In this document: piece by piece, positions 48,661 to 60,063 of the stretch | Position numbering within the stretch: position 1 is the stretch's first letter | Layout of the letters: every line of letters starts with the position of its first letter | NCBI GenBank assembly: GCA_036346405.1 | Contig: CM070562.1 | Span: forward strand, 63,702,195 to 63,766,194 | DNA length: 64,000 nt | Direction of reading: 5' to 3' | From: Phyllostachys edulis | Lineage: Eukaryota; Streptophyta; Magnoliopsida; Poales; Poaceae | Notes under the pieces: generated by a model | Told to the model about the DNA's origin: nothing | The model's database searches: none | Seen by the model: the letters and a program-made list of their open reading frames with translations, nothing else | Position numbers and translations under genes: made by a program

Positions 48661-50693
48661 CGCACTTGGATTTACTCGTAATCTGTGTAGTTAGACTCTG
48701 CTGTTGTGATGGGACAATACTCCCAATAGGATTGAGGTTATCAGAACATTAAACAAGATCAAGGTTATCTAAACAACATAAGCAAGAGTAAGGCAAGCAC
48801 CCCCTTTGATCATGTTGATCCCAGTATTTTACTTATTGTACTTTGTTTTGCAAATCCTATTATGCATGCGTGTATTTTCTTGTGTAAAAATGCTATTATT
48901 GGGAAATTGGTAGTTGTAATCCTACTTGCTGCATATGTATCCTTGAAATATTGATCCCTTACTGTTGTAACCTTTAGAATATGGGTTAGATAATATGTAA
49001 TGTCAATTGGGAACTTTTGAGTACGATTGTCGTACAAAAATTTCCAACTAGAGCAATAGAATTTTTGAAAATTGATAAAAGGACAATATGATAACTTGTG
49101 AGTTCGGGATTATTTTGAAAAATGTCTAGAGGAGTTACCTTTGTTATTTTGTATGAAAATGACATGAAAACTTTAGTCTTTAGACACTGGCAAGTTATAT
49201 TATATTCTGAAAAAGTGAGGATTGTCACTCACTAGTAGATAGGGTGGAGATCTTGCCCGTAGTTGATTAAGGACTGAAGCCAGCAAATCCGGGACTAAGA
49301 CCTAATCATACAACCATATGTGCTAGGGTGGGGTAGCCGTAGCTAACTAAGTTATCGAAATCTCAGCATTGCATGACAGTAGGCAGAAGTAGTGTCCGCA
49401 TTGCCGGGGGATCGGTAATGCCGACACAACTGCGAATGCCTCACTTCGACGGGTGTTCTCCAGGCGAAGTGAGGGACTTGCTCAACGGGTTTCCATCCGG
49501 GTGAGTAAGGCTCCTCATCCGAGTGTTACTTTGTTACTACCAGTGTTATTATTATGATTATCCCGACGGATGAGGATAAAGATTCGTAGGGCTAGTGCAG
49601 AGTTAAGACTAGATAATGTAAAGGCTACGTCACGAACTCTAGATTGCTTACCTTCGGAAGTGAGCGGTGGCATCGATGGATGCCGAACAAACTAGAGATA
49701 TTCCAGGCAACTGGAGTACCGCGTACTGTGGGTAAAGTTGTACACCTCTGCAAAGTGATAAACTATTCGAATAGCCGTGCTCGCGGTCATGAGCATGCTT
49801 AGTGCGGCTGGTATGGCGGTAGCTTTTGTTTTCCAAAAACTGTTTTTGTCACAAAAGATTGAGGAATGACATGGGGTTTTACTTTGTTGAGTTAACTGCC
49901 ATGTCTATGGTTTTGTTGCTATGTCTATAGCAGGATTTGTCATTCCTATGACTGTTTTGCTATTTCTATAGCAGTATTGCCATTTCTATGGTTGAACATG
50001 AATCTGTCAGTGCCATTTCTATGGTGAAATATTGATTATATTTTTGGTCACAACCGGGTAGGGTTGTGAGTGTTTGTTGTTACTTATTTAGTTACTTTAC
50101 TTACTGTCCTGTACTTACTTTTTCATAAACTGCTATTTCAAATTCCGTTGCAAATTATTACTTATGAGTATTGCAAATAAACTTGGCTTTGAGCAAAAGA
50201 ACTTGTAGAATAGAGCCATACATTTGACAAATTTTGCATCTAATATAATTTTGCAATACACTAAAGTCTTCTTGAGTACACAAGTACTCAATCTTGCTAT
50301 TGTTGTTGGTTTAGAATTTGCGATAAGTCGATGCCGCATTTATTTAGTTTTCCTTGTACCGCAACCGAGGGTTCGTGGATCGGTCTACTTACGCCTTGTT
50401 CCTTGTCGGTTGCCTGCGGGATCGAATGGGCACACCGCTGGATTTTCGCTACTACTACTATGTCTTCCGCTGCTATTTGTTTTCTCTGATAGCTGCTTTT
50501 ATTTGGCCAGTTGGCCGTCGTTGTAATAACTATTGTAATAGCTTAAGTAGATTACACCCTTTTGCTTTACTTTAGTATGTGATTGTATGGAAATGATGCC
50601 AAATGATGTGAATGTGTGTGCTAGCATTTAATCCTGGGACTAGCACAGTATACACATAAGATCCACGGGTATTCCACGCCCGGGGGTCTGACA
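48661..50693 (+). mobile_element. 3' part of another long LTR of the same superfamily
   Basis: Shares a 3' layout with the solo LTR: AAACTATTCGAATAGCC (~49760), TATTTGGCCAGTTGGCCGTCG (~50500), then a GGTATTCCACGCCC...GGGGTCTGACA end at 50693. The 5' boundary is unclear. It is followed by GCGCTTGGTATTCCGGATC, which could be the start of an internal region, but it does not match a standard PBS. Confidence 0.5.
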
Positions 50694-51650
50694 GCGCTTG
50701 GTATTCCGGATCAAAAAGGTAAGTTATGTTCAATTTGCATCATGATTATTAATTTGGCCCTATGTTGTGCTATCATAACATTATTCAATCGTCCAGCTTA
50801 TCTCGTAGAACATGACTGACTTCGAGACTGGCCACCGCTGTAGGCAGTCCAGAGACAAGGGGAAGGGACCGATGGGCCGCCAGTACTACTCAATTTCATT
50901 CCAATCAACCTTTTTTTCCAATTCCAAAAAGGCCCACATGTATCGTAAATGTATTTCGGTTTGTTGATTTGTGCATGTTGACATTTCTAATGTACATAAC
51001 CAAACCTAGCATGCCATGTAATTCATAATTAAATTATGAAGTCTTTCAAACTTAAATATCTTTTATCAAATATTTCGACTATTAAATACTATGTAATCTT
51101 TTTTTCAAAGGAATCGGTTCCACGAACAATACAATCGGGACAATAGTGCGTATGGCTACTCTAAACCCAAATATGTTTTTTTTTTCATTTTGCTCCGAAT
51201 GGGGCTATTTGTGTTATTGCGTCGCTAAACTCGCGTTCCAAATTACGCCGCCGATCTCACATTCTCTACTTCACATTTCGTTATCTTCTCTTATTTTGGA
51301 TTCCGAACAACGCGGACACTTCAAGGTATTACCAAAAAAAACTTCGTGAAATACACAAAATCTTTAGGCTGAATTCTCTACACATAACTTAAATAAATTT
51401 AAATTTAGGGCCATTTCGCCATTCCCAATGGTGATAGGTTTCTGTCGCTATTTGAAAGGGCGAAATTGTGTTGTTGCAAGTTCAATTGGTGACAGAACCC
51501 TCTCGGCACTGTTCCAATTGACGACAGGGATATTGCCGCTAATTAGAATGGCGACAGGACAATTTTGTCATTTCAAATGGCAGCAGAGACCTATTTTTGT
51601 AATTTTTTGGCTATTTATATTTGTAATTATCTTTTAAATTTAGAGATTTG
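50694..51650. other. Possible retroelement interior remnant and spacer
   Basis: A short frame from ATG 50812 (MTDFETGHRCRQSRDKGKG) is Arg/Lys-rich and could be a gag-like start, but it stops making sense within about 40 codons. Positions 51410-51570 repeat ATTGGCGACAGG-type motifs that also occur at 54371-54420. No gene supported. Confidence 0.3.
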
Positions 51651-51789
51651 ATTATTTGCTACTGCCAAAAGATGTGCAATTCAGAATTTGCCACTGATGT
51701 GTCTATAACATGTGGCCCTAGGACCCATATGTCATAGACACATGGAGTGGCAAATTTTGAATTGTACATCTTTGAAGTGGCAAATAATT
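51651..51789. mobile_element. Small palindromic MITE-like hairpin
   Basis: A ~62-bp left arm (ATTATTTGCTACTGCCAAAAG..., ATGTGTCTATAACATGTGG) pairs with the right arm ending GTGGCAAATAAT around a ~10-nt loop (CCCTAGGACC). No clear TSD. No coding. Confidence 0.6.
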
Positions 51790-52164
51790 AAATATTCCTT
51801 TATATTAATATTATTTAAAAAAAATCGAGAATTAAGGCCGTGGCAGAAGCACGATATGGAGCCATGGCCCTGGAAGATTTTGTTGTCAACCGAGTAAATT
51901 TAAATCCTCCAAAATTTCTTTGACAATACTTCAATTCAAACCGGTCCTTAATAACTCTTGACCAGAAGATCATACGGCTGTAGTTTATTTATCTCCGTAA
52001 GGAGAAGACAGAACATGCTAATTTGATGCACAAATGTGTCCGTTCTAAATCCTGATATAACGTTTATTTTCTTTGCAAGGCAGGAGCTTTCCCGTTCATG
52101 ATGTAACGTTTAAAAAGTTTAGATTAACAAAGCACGAGTGTCTGTAATTTGGTATGCACGAGAT

Positions 52165-52911
52165 AGAGGTGGCCAAATAGGTGGCACTGGCCAGTTTAGG
52201 CATGGCCCGGCCGGCCCAACTAACTAAATGGCCATGCCGTACCGGCCTGTAGGCTCGGCCGTCGACCGAGGCACGACACGCCGACCTCACGGACTGTTTC
52301 GTGCCGGCCTGAGTATGATTAGCCCGACGGGCTGATAGGCCCGTGTAGCTCGCTGACGCCGTTGTGTGCCTCTGCGCCGATCTCGGACGAGAAGAAGACG
52401 AGGGTGGCTTCGTTGCAGCCGGCCATGTGTTGGAACTTGACGACCATGTAGTGGTCGCCGTCTTCGGGTGTGGTGATGACTCCGAGGTCATCGTTGTAGC
52501 TACCAGGGTCGGGAACAGGGGTGGCGGTGGTGGCGGAGACATCACAGACGATGTAGCCCGGAATGGGGACAAGGCTGACGCACATGGTGTGTTCCTCGTC
52601 GTTGTTGTCGCGTCAGGAGGAGGAGGCCAGAGGGGTTGGCGGCAAGGACGCAGGGGAACACACGCCTGGTGCGGAGGTTTGGGTCGACGGGGGAGACGTG
52701 TGGGGGCACGGTGAGGAGTGGAGGGATCGGGGAGGAGCCGGAGGGGATCGGGGAAGGAGTCGACTGCGTGCGGCTCGCACGGTACTATGTGTGCCAACCC
52801 AAACACGGCATGCCTGGCTGGCCGGGCCGTGCCTCACTAGTCACTAGAGCCGAGCTAACGGTCATGTGCCTCAAGCTAGTCTGGCAGGCACAACCTATTT
52901 GACCACCTCCA
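52165..52911. mobile_element. Small inverted-end transposon carrying a gene-like fragment
   Basis: The left end AGAGGTGGCCAAATAGGT and right end ACCTATTTGACCACCTCCA are inverted repeats, with one or two mismatches. Inner flanks are GGCCCGGCCGG-like on both sides. The ends resemble hAT-type grass elements, but flanking CACGA-like sequences give only an imperfect TSD. The interior (52319-52790) is GC-rich and reads best on the minus strand (next entry). Confidence 0.5.
52319..52585 (-). pseudogene. Captured fragment of a host gene, perhaps DUF1618-like
   Basis: An 88-codon open frame includes CVSLVPIPGYIVCDVSATT, a PVPDPGSYNDDLGVITTPEDGDHYMV stretch and FQHMAGCNEATLVFFSS. The composition and order look like ordinary globular protein, unlike the neighbouring low-complexity frames. 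It recalls the large grass-expanded DUF1618 family, but I am not sure. The start Met is internal to a longer ancestral frame and both gene ends are missing. The fragment lies between the inverted ends of the small transposon. Confidence 0.35.
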
Positions 52912-53830
52912 CACGATTGGATAAGAAATTAAGAGCAAGGGACTGTTTGCAGCATAGGAAATTTACAGGGAACGGTTCGACTCTTGTGTTCTGAACAGGT
53001 CTAAACTATGAGCGCGCACTCACAAAAGAGGAATATACACAAGGCGATCGAATGATACTAATTAGTGAAGATCATCCGATGGAGCACCTTCAGTGGGTAA
53101 TATTTGTATTGGCAGTACCCAATACCTCTCGAATCCTTACATCATAATGATTTCGATATGCTGGAGTACAATCTATTTTTTCAAAACAAATAAACTGAAA
53201 TACTCACATTGAATTTATTCTAGTGATGAAGAATAATGTTGTTATAGTTGAGGTTATCGGTATCAAACCCCATTTCCTAAACACAAATACACGCGACTCC
53301 TCGTTCGTGTTCTTACTTTTTTTTTACCTGAAATACTTACATTTCGGGTGAAAAACTGAATCATTTATGCGTCCAAGTTCAAAGAATTCTTTTGCAAGCT
53401 GACAAATAGGGTATTCATTACAAAATAAATTATTTGGAACCAAATCCATGAATTCGTAGCTAACGGGGTTCGCTCGGCCTCGTCTGTCAGGCTGTCACTA
53501 TAGCGTGTTTGTTGGGTAAGTACGGTTTTCCTGTCGATGCACAGGAAAATTCTACTACGAATTTTTCTACTACAAATTTTATGACAAGAAAATTCATAGC
53601 AGAAAGATTCGTAGTAAACCATGTCATTACGCAGCCTTGAAGGAACCTACGTTTTGTTTTTGTTTTCTTTTGCAAATCAGGAACCTACTTTTTGTTGGGG
53701 TTTAAAGTTTCAAAATTTTATAGTACTGATATAAACAAATGGAGTATATAATCAACGCTAGCTACTGATATGATTTATGTTTATGTTTTGAGATAACCAA
53801 TAGAGCAGACGCGGGCATCGTGAATCTTAA
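52912..53830. other. AT-rich spacer
   Basis: Contains a local inverted repeat around 53540-53610 (TCTACTACGAATTTT / AAATTCGTAGTAGA-like). Otherwise nothing recognised. Confidence 0.4.
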
Positions 53831-54427
53831 AAGAATCTTTGGCCGTATTGGCGCCGTTCGCCGGCGTTTTAGCCTAAATGGTTCTTTTTCCGTGTACTAG
53901 AAAAAATGGCTGCATGGACCTTACGATCACCGTACCAACAGTTATTGGACTGACATATATTCATATCTACACCGTTATCGTGCGAATAAAGATCTACTGT
54001 ACGGTCACCGTGCGGTCGAGAGGATATCGCACGGTGATACCACCGTGCGGTGGAGGGAGCTCCCGTCCAGTCACCATACGGTGCTGCATGGCCACTGTGT
54101 GGCCGAGGATACATGTACCGTACGGGGGATGAAAACTACATGTGCAAACAGCGAGTCGTTGTCTTAACGCCATTCGGGGCTTTTATAGTTGCATTGAGTC
54201 CACGCTCACCTGCGTCAATAAGGGCGGCGAATCGTGGGAGATTAAGACCAGCTCGTGGTCTGTTTGATTGGATCATGCATACAATGCAAACGATTTTTTA
54301 TAAATATTTTTTTTAAAAATAGAATTATATAAATAAATAGTCGATTTTTTTTTTATCAAATTAGATCTTTGTCGCCAATTGAATTGGCGACATAGCTCTG
54401 TTATCATTTCAATTAGCGACACAGACT

Positions 54428-55165
54428 CTGTTAGTTCTAGGAGGTAAAAATAAAATAAAAGAGATGATGAGGATTAAAACCTCTATGTATTGTTTTAATA
54501 CACAATAAAAGACCATACGTCTTCATGGTTGTAACCTCTAAGGCTAACGATCTCACTGGTCGTAAGGATTCCAGAGGTTACATAACGATACCCTGATCGG
54601 ATAAGGTCTTGTACCTAGTCTCGGACCAGGTAACTGCTCGGAAACATTATGAACTGATGTTTATAACTAATCCCGGATACAATCTTACCGTGCGATGAAT
54701 ATAGCATGTGTTGTATACTTCATACCACACGGTTAGATAATCCTAAAGACACTGACAACAACTACCAGACGGTTTGATATCTCTCGCATCGAACTGTCAG
54801 CGATTAGACACATTGTTAACTGTGCACTAAGCCCCGACCAGTTGCAACGCTTCACCAGGGACGCCTTCTCTAGGAGTAACTGTCACCCCTTCGGAAGTTA
54901 CTTAAGCATGAAGCACAGAAGACCAGAGGGCAGAGGCAGAGAGCGAAACATCAACACAAGTTCTACAAATTAAGAGGCAAACTGAGACAAGTAAGATAGC
55001 AATCTTCACATCCAGTGTAATTAGGATTAGTCCCTAGTTGGGTCAAGAGCACCCCCCTTTGTAAATCCAGTTCATATCAATAAAGAGCGGTCCCATTTTC
55101 TCCTAGGAATTATCGCGTCATTTTCCTCTTTCATTTTCGTAAGATCGACGATTCGATCGTCGACA
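54428..55165 (+). mobile_element. LTR-like segment inside the foldback
   Basis: Bounded by TGTTAGTTCTAGGAGG and GATCGTCGACA (TG...CA). It has a 3' tail typical of LTR R/U5 (CACCCCCCTTTGTAAATCC, CAATAAAGAGC). No matching TSD was found, so the solo-LTR call is tentative. Confidence 0.4.
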
Positions 55166-55697
55166 AGAGATTTGTAGTAATCAGTTAGCCCTAATTAATT
55201 TAGTCATGTTTAAATAGTCGTATTTAATTTTGTACTAGTAAATTAGTATACATTAATTTGTTGTTTTTACTTCGTCATAATTTATAATTTGCAGTATTTT
55301 ATCACCATTATCAATCTTCTCACCAATATTCCGTCTATTCCATGTGTTGCATATTTTGTATGCTACGTGTGTACTGCTGCTCTATATCCACATGAAAACA
55401 GAGAACAAGGAGTATCGACATTTCCAATGGAGTTGCAATGTAACTTTTTATAGATAAAATTGACGATATTTCAAAATAGACATTGTGATTTGCGATTTAC
55501 ATGCTGCACGTGGTTCGGCATGGCCACCGTGTGGAAAACCCGCCTCCGCACATCTGTCACCCCGTCGCTGTTATCCCCCCTTGCCCGTAGCGTTGCTCCG
55601 AACATTTGTTGCCCTCGTTCTTTGTCTCCCCGTCTGATCGAAGCGCCCGATAACGCCCCAATTTCGCACCAACACAGCGGCACCCCCTTCGCTCAGC

Positions 55698-55705
55698 TAT
55701 AAATA
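55698..55705 (+). promoter_or_regulatory. TATA box with leader and splice donor inside the foldback
   Basis: TATAAATA is followed by a CT-rich leader and, at about 55832, a donor-like AAGGGTATGTAATT. This looks like the 5' end of a transcription unit whose coding exons are absent; perhaps a captured promoter. Confidence 0.35.
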
Positions 55706-56423
55706 CGAAACTCTCGCAGTCGCTCATCGCTCTTCTCAATTGCGTTTTCGTTCTCGTTCTCGTGCTCTTTTTTGGAGATTAAAGTTTGGAGCAGTCGTTA
55801 CGATCACAGCAGTTTTGATTGCTTTCCCCGAAGGGTATGTAATTCTTTGTCTGATGTCTTTGTTGTTATTACCATAGTCGTAGTTAATCAGTCTTGGTAA
55901 GCTAACCGTAATTAATACAGCTTGTATTCCAAAGTAACTAGGTCATAGTAACTTAGCCGTAGTTTTTAACTGTTTATATATAGTCATAGGTACGGTATTC
56001 GTTGTTTAACTGTTTAGTGTATGATACTTTGTGATGATTAACCGGTCGTAATAAATTAGGTTTTGTTATTTTCAGTATGAATTAGTTTGTAGTTGAAAAT
56101 GAGTGGTAATTCAATTGGCGACATAATATAGTTTTGTAAAAAAAAAATTTGACTATTTATTTATGTAATTCTATTTAAAAAATATAATATTTATATAAAA
56201 TAATCGTTTGCGTTGTATGCATGATCCAATCAAACAGACCACTAGCTGGTCTTAATCTCCGACGATTCGCCGCCCATGATTGACGGTGGTGAGCGTGGAC
56301 GCAATGCAACCATACAAGAAGCCACAAATGGAGATAACGACTTGCTGCTTGCGCATGTAGAGTTCTCATCCCCCGTACGGTACATGGAGCCATTTTCGCT
56401 AAAATGCCCGCGAACAGCACCAA

Positions 56424-56658
56424 TACGGCCAAAGATTATCTAAAAATGTTCGATGATGCATGTACATGCGTAATTCATGGCGAAGACGAGACGGCATGCA
56501 TACAAGTATCAAAGTTAGGTGCGCGCCGTGTGCAACTTGTTCCGCACCCATACGGCCAAAGATTATGATGCTTGTACATGCGTAATTCATGGCGAAGACG
56601 AGACGGCATGCATACAAGTATCAAAGTTAGGTGCCCTGTGCAACTTGTTCCGCACCCG
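56424..56658 (+). repeat. Tandem duplication (127-bp period) upstream of the glycosyltransferase
   Basis: Unit A (56424-56550) and unit B (56551-~56658) both run TACGGCCAAAGATTAT..., TGTACATGCGTAATTCATGG..., CAACTTGTTCCGCACCC. Unit B lacks two short blocks of unit A. The outer end of the foldback right arm lies within unit A. The duplication sits ~190-425 bp before the start codon. Confidence 0.85.
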
Positions 56659-56738
56659 CTTACCGGTCGTAGTGTGTAACAAAGACTAGTTCAAACAGCT
56701 AGCTAATGGATCAAAGAAGAAAAACTACCAGCAAGCTC

Positions 56739-56745
56739 TATAAAT
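56739..56745 (+). promoter_or_regulatory. TATA box of the glycosyltransferase gene
   Basis: TATAAAT, 103 bp before the start codon, with no intervening ATG in the CDS frame that would give a longer protein. Good spacing for a grass core promoter. Confidence 0.65.
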
Positions 56746-56847
56746 GGCAGCTCATCTCGTTGCTTCCTCTATCAAAGAAACAGTTGGATTTCTGTCGCGC
56801 GCAATTCACAAACGTTACAGGGATCCAATCCGAGCTCAGGGGCGCGC

Positions 56848-59523
56848 ATGGATAGCGCAAGCACTCCGGCAGGCGACGCGGAGAAGCCGCACGCCGTGTG
56901 CATGCCGTTCCCGGCGCAGGGGCACGTCACGCCGATGATGAAGCTGGCCAAGATCCTGCACAGCAAGGGCTTCCACGTCACGTTCGTCAACACCGAGTAC
57001 AACCACCGCCGGCTCCTCCAGGTCCGCGGCGGCGACGCCCTCGCGGGCCTCCCGGGCTTCCGCTTCGCCACCGTCCCCGACGGCCTCCCGCCGTGCGACG
57101 CCGATGTCACGCAGGACGCTGCGGCCATCTGCCACTCCACCATGACCACCTGCCTACCCCACTTCAAGAGCCTCCTCGCCGACCTCAACCGCTCGGCCGG
57201 CGTCCCGCCGGTGACGTGCGTGGTGGGGGATGCGGCCCTCACCTTTACTGTCGACGCCGCGGTGGACCTCGGCGTGCCCTGCGCGCTGCTGTGGACGGCC
57301 AGCGCCTGCGGGTCCTTGGGCTACCGTCACTACCGCCTCTTCATCGACAAGGGCCTTGTCCCCCTCAAAGGTAGGAGTATTGTGAATTTTTGGTTGAAAT
57401 GACAGTATTTGTCGACGTAATAGGAAATGTGTCAGTTATCATGTGGAATTTGTAAAAATGGTGTTTCACCACATGGCTACCGTGTGGCATCGACCGAGGA
57501 GTCAACACGTACCCTCCACCGCACGGTAGCCGTGCGGACAAGGGGAACCACACCCATTTACTGTAGCACACTGCAGCCCTGTAGCAACTTCTCAAAAATC
57601 TATTTAGGTATGCTTTTTGTAAGAATTTTTAAATATAGAAAATGAGCTCAAAAAATTATATTTTTTTTGTGCAGCATCCCGATACAGTGTAGTTGCTTGT
57701 GTAATTTTTTCAAAATTTATCCGTTTTAATTTTTTTTATCAAAAAATTCATTTAGGTATACTGTTGGTAGGAATTTTTTAATATACAAAATGAGGTCCAA
57801 ACATTACACAATGTACTTGATTGTGTAATTTTTATAGAATTTTATATATTCTAAAATTGTCTTGAAAATTAAAACGAAAGGTTTCGGAAATTAAGGTTTC
57901 ATATGACTACTCTAGGTAAGAAACACTCTAAAAGACACTCATTAAGGGCCACAACATTTTGCTTCTTGCTTCGCCATGAAACCAAGTTACCTCCAACAAA
58001 TGTACAATACCTAGATGTCGAGTGTCGATCATCCAATGAGCCAGCCCAATCAGCCTTTTACACGGTCCTCAAAATGTAACTTTAACCACTAATTACTTTT
58101 ATAACTTATTTGTAAAACCCAATAAAATTACTCCATCCGTTCTTAAATACATGACGTTGATTTAACATGCAATCAAACTTATATAACTTTGACTATTACT
58201 TTTTATATGATTTTGTTAGTAAAAATTACAAAATTATTATATTATGAAAATATTTATCATGACAAATCTAATGATCAATCTAAATAGTTTTTCATATATT
58301 ATTAGTCAAAGTTAGATAAGTTTGACTGCACGCTTGGTCAAACGTCATGTATTTAAGAACGGAGGGAGTATAATGTTATGAAAGTATTTCTTTAAGACAA
58401 ATCTACATATATAAGTTTTATGTGTCTAATATAAATATTTTAAAAATTATCGATAGACAAAGTTTCTAATGTTTGAGCGCACAAGTTTGCTTGTACCGAG
58501 AGTATCTTTTACATTTTAGAATCAAGTCCCTGTAGAATCGCCTAATTACAACAACACACTCCAACATGATCAGATGCGGAGCAGCTGACCAACGGGTTCC
58601 TGGACACGCCCGTGGATTGGGCGCGCGGGATGAGCAAGCACGTGCGGATCAGGGACTTCCCGAGCTTCCTCCGCACGACAGACCGCGACGACATCATGCT
58701 CAACTACTCGCTCCACGAGACGGATCATATGGCGGACGCGGATGCCATCATCTACAACACCTTCGACGAGCTCGAGCAGCCGGCGCTCGACGCCCTTCGC
58801 GCAGCGCTCCCACCGGTCGTCTACACGGTCGGCCCGCTCAACTTGCTCGCCGAGCAACTCGTCCCGGCGGAAGGCCCGCTCGACGCACTGGGCTCGAACC
58901 TTTGGAAAGAAGACCACACCTGCCTCGACTGGCTCGACGGCAGGGAGCCCCGGTCCGTGGTGTACGTGAACTACGGGAGCATCACAGTCATGACCAACCA
59001 AGAACTGGTGGAGTTCGCGTGGGGCCTAGCCAACAGCGGCTACGCGTTCCTGTGGATCGTCAGGCCTGACCTGGTGAACGGCGACGGAGCCGTGCTGCCT
59101 CCCGAGTTCCTGGAGGCGACCAAGGACAGGGGCCTCCTGGCGAGCTGGTGCCCGCAGGAGGCGGTGCTGTGGCACGAGGCGGTCGGGCTATTCCTCACGC
59201 ACAGCGGGTGGAACTCGACGCTGGAGAGCCTGTCCGGCGGGGTGCCCATGCTGTCATGGCCGTTCTTCGCCGAGCAACCGACGAACTCTCTGTACAAGTG
59301 CTTGGAGTGGGGCGTGGCGATGGAGGTGGGCGACGATGTGCGGCGAGAGGCGGTGGAGGGGAGGATAAGGGAGGCGATGGGAGGGGAGAAGGGGAGGGAG
59401 ATGAGGAGACGGGCAGTGGGGTGGAAGGAGACCGCCGCTCGAGCAACGCAACCAGGGGGCAGCTCGCTTGCCAACCTGGACGAGCTGATCAATGATGTGC
59501 TGCTCTCTGGCAGGAGCAATTAG
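56848..59523 (+). CDS. UDP-glycosyltransferase, UGT85-type, 2 exons
   Basis: Transfers a sugar from a UDP-sugar to a small acceptor (GT1 family, cytosolic); acceptor unknown. Exon 1 is 56848-57370 and exon 2 is 58574-59523. The 1203-bp GT/AG intron has phase 1, and the joined CDS is 1473 nt, 490 aa, normal for the family. Catalytic His26 lies in FPAQGHVTPM and the partner Asp128 in VVGDAALTF. NGFLDTPVDW follows the intron. The 44-residue PSPG sugar-donor box is residues 366-409 (WCPQ...EQ), with HSGWNS where HCGWNS is usual (Cys to Ser), and ends in Gln409, favouring UDP-glucose. No signal peptide. Intron position and sequence point to the UGT85 group. A Stowaway MITE sits in the intron. Frame intact, probably functional. 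Confidence 0.92.
58131..58368. mobile_element. Stowaway MITE in the glycosyltransferase intron
   Basis: 238 bp, ends CTCCATCCGTTCTTAAATAC and GTATTTAAGAACGGAGGGAG, flanked by TA on both sides. This is the Tc1/mariner-type MITE common in grass introns. No coding. Confidence 0.9.
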
Positions 59524-59623
59524 GATTTAGGAAGGATGAATTGCCGAGAAAGCTCAGAAATGTTCCCAGGGTGTCTGTGTTGGATTAATTTCCTTACGTA
59601 GATCTACATTAGTTCAATATATA

Positions 59624-60054
59624 GGGTGCATATCTAGTGCACATAGTGCATTTGATGCATATATACACAAACTTTTTGTTTGGGTATCAAACAAGCATAA
59701 AAAATTCTGAAAAAAATTCTAGATGTAGTTGATGGTGTTTTGTTCCACCTTTTAAAATTTCAAGTTCAAACTCAATGTATGTTAGAAGAAAAAAAAAAGA
59801 GAAATTCACTGTGAATAGTATGGAAAGAGGAAAGAGGAAAGAGAAAACAGGAAATGTTACTATTCACAGTGAATTTCTCTTTTTTGTTTCTTCTAACATA
59901 CATTGATTTTGAACTTAAAATTTTAAAGGGTGGAACAAAACACCATCAACTACATCTAGAATTTTTTTCAGAATTTTTTATGCTTGTTTGATACCCAAAC
60001 AAAAAGTTTGTGCATATGTGCACCAAATGCACTATGTGCACTAGATATGCACCC
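59624..60054. mobile_element. 431-bp palindromic MITE with 9-bp TSD, just 3' of the glycosyltransferase
   Basis: The arms 59624-59820 and 59858-60054 are each 197 bp and near-perfect complements, with a 37-nt A/G-rich loop. Ends are GGGTGCATATCTAGTGCAC and its inverse. The perfect 9-bp TSD CAATATATA (59615-59623, 60055-60063) points to Mutator-type transposition. It starts 100 bp after the stop codon, so it may lie in the 3' UTR. Confidence 0.9.
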
Positions 60055-60063
60055 CAATATATA

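Larger units (their letters stand above)
53831..56440. mobile_element. 2.6-kb foldback structure upstream of the glycosyltransferase
   Basis: The arm at 53831-54386 (starting GAATCTTTGGCCGTATTGG) recurs inverted at about 56108-56440 (ending CCAATACGGCCAAAGATTAT). Shared inner blocks include TACCGTACGGGGGATGA, TGGTCTGTTTGATTGGATCATGCAT and GTCGCCAATTGAATT. The left arm carries an extra ~200 bp of CACCGTGCGGT-rich sequence. The ~1.7-kb centre holds an LTR-like piece (54428-55165) and a promoter-like block (55698). No transposase found. Element or local rearrangement: undecided. Confidence 0.65.

Noticed and set aside
50694..50715. Primer-binding site after the LTR end
   Set aside because: TTGGTATTCCGGATC shares only TGGTAT with the tRNA-Met site and fits no other tRNA I can verify.
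52096..52806. 236-codon minus-strand frame rich in Pro/Ser/Thr
   Set aside because: Low-complexity and crosses the inverted ends of the small transposon; the alternative minus frame at 52319-52585 has a more protein-like sequence.
54428..55165. Firm call of a solo LTR with TSD
   Set aside because: The TG...CA ends fit, but the flanking five bases do not match; kept only as LTR-like.
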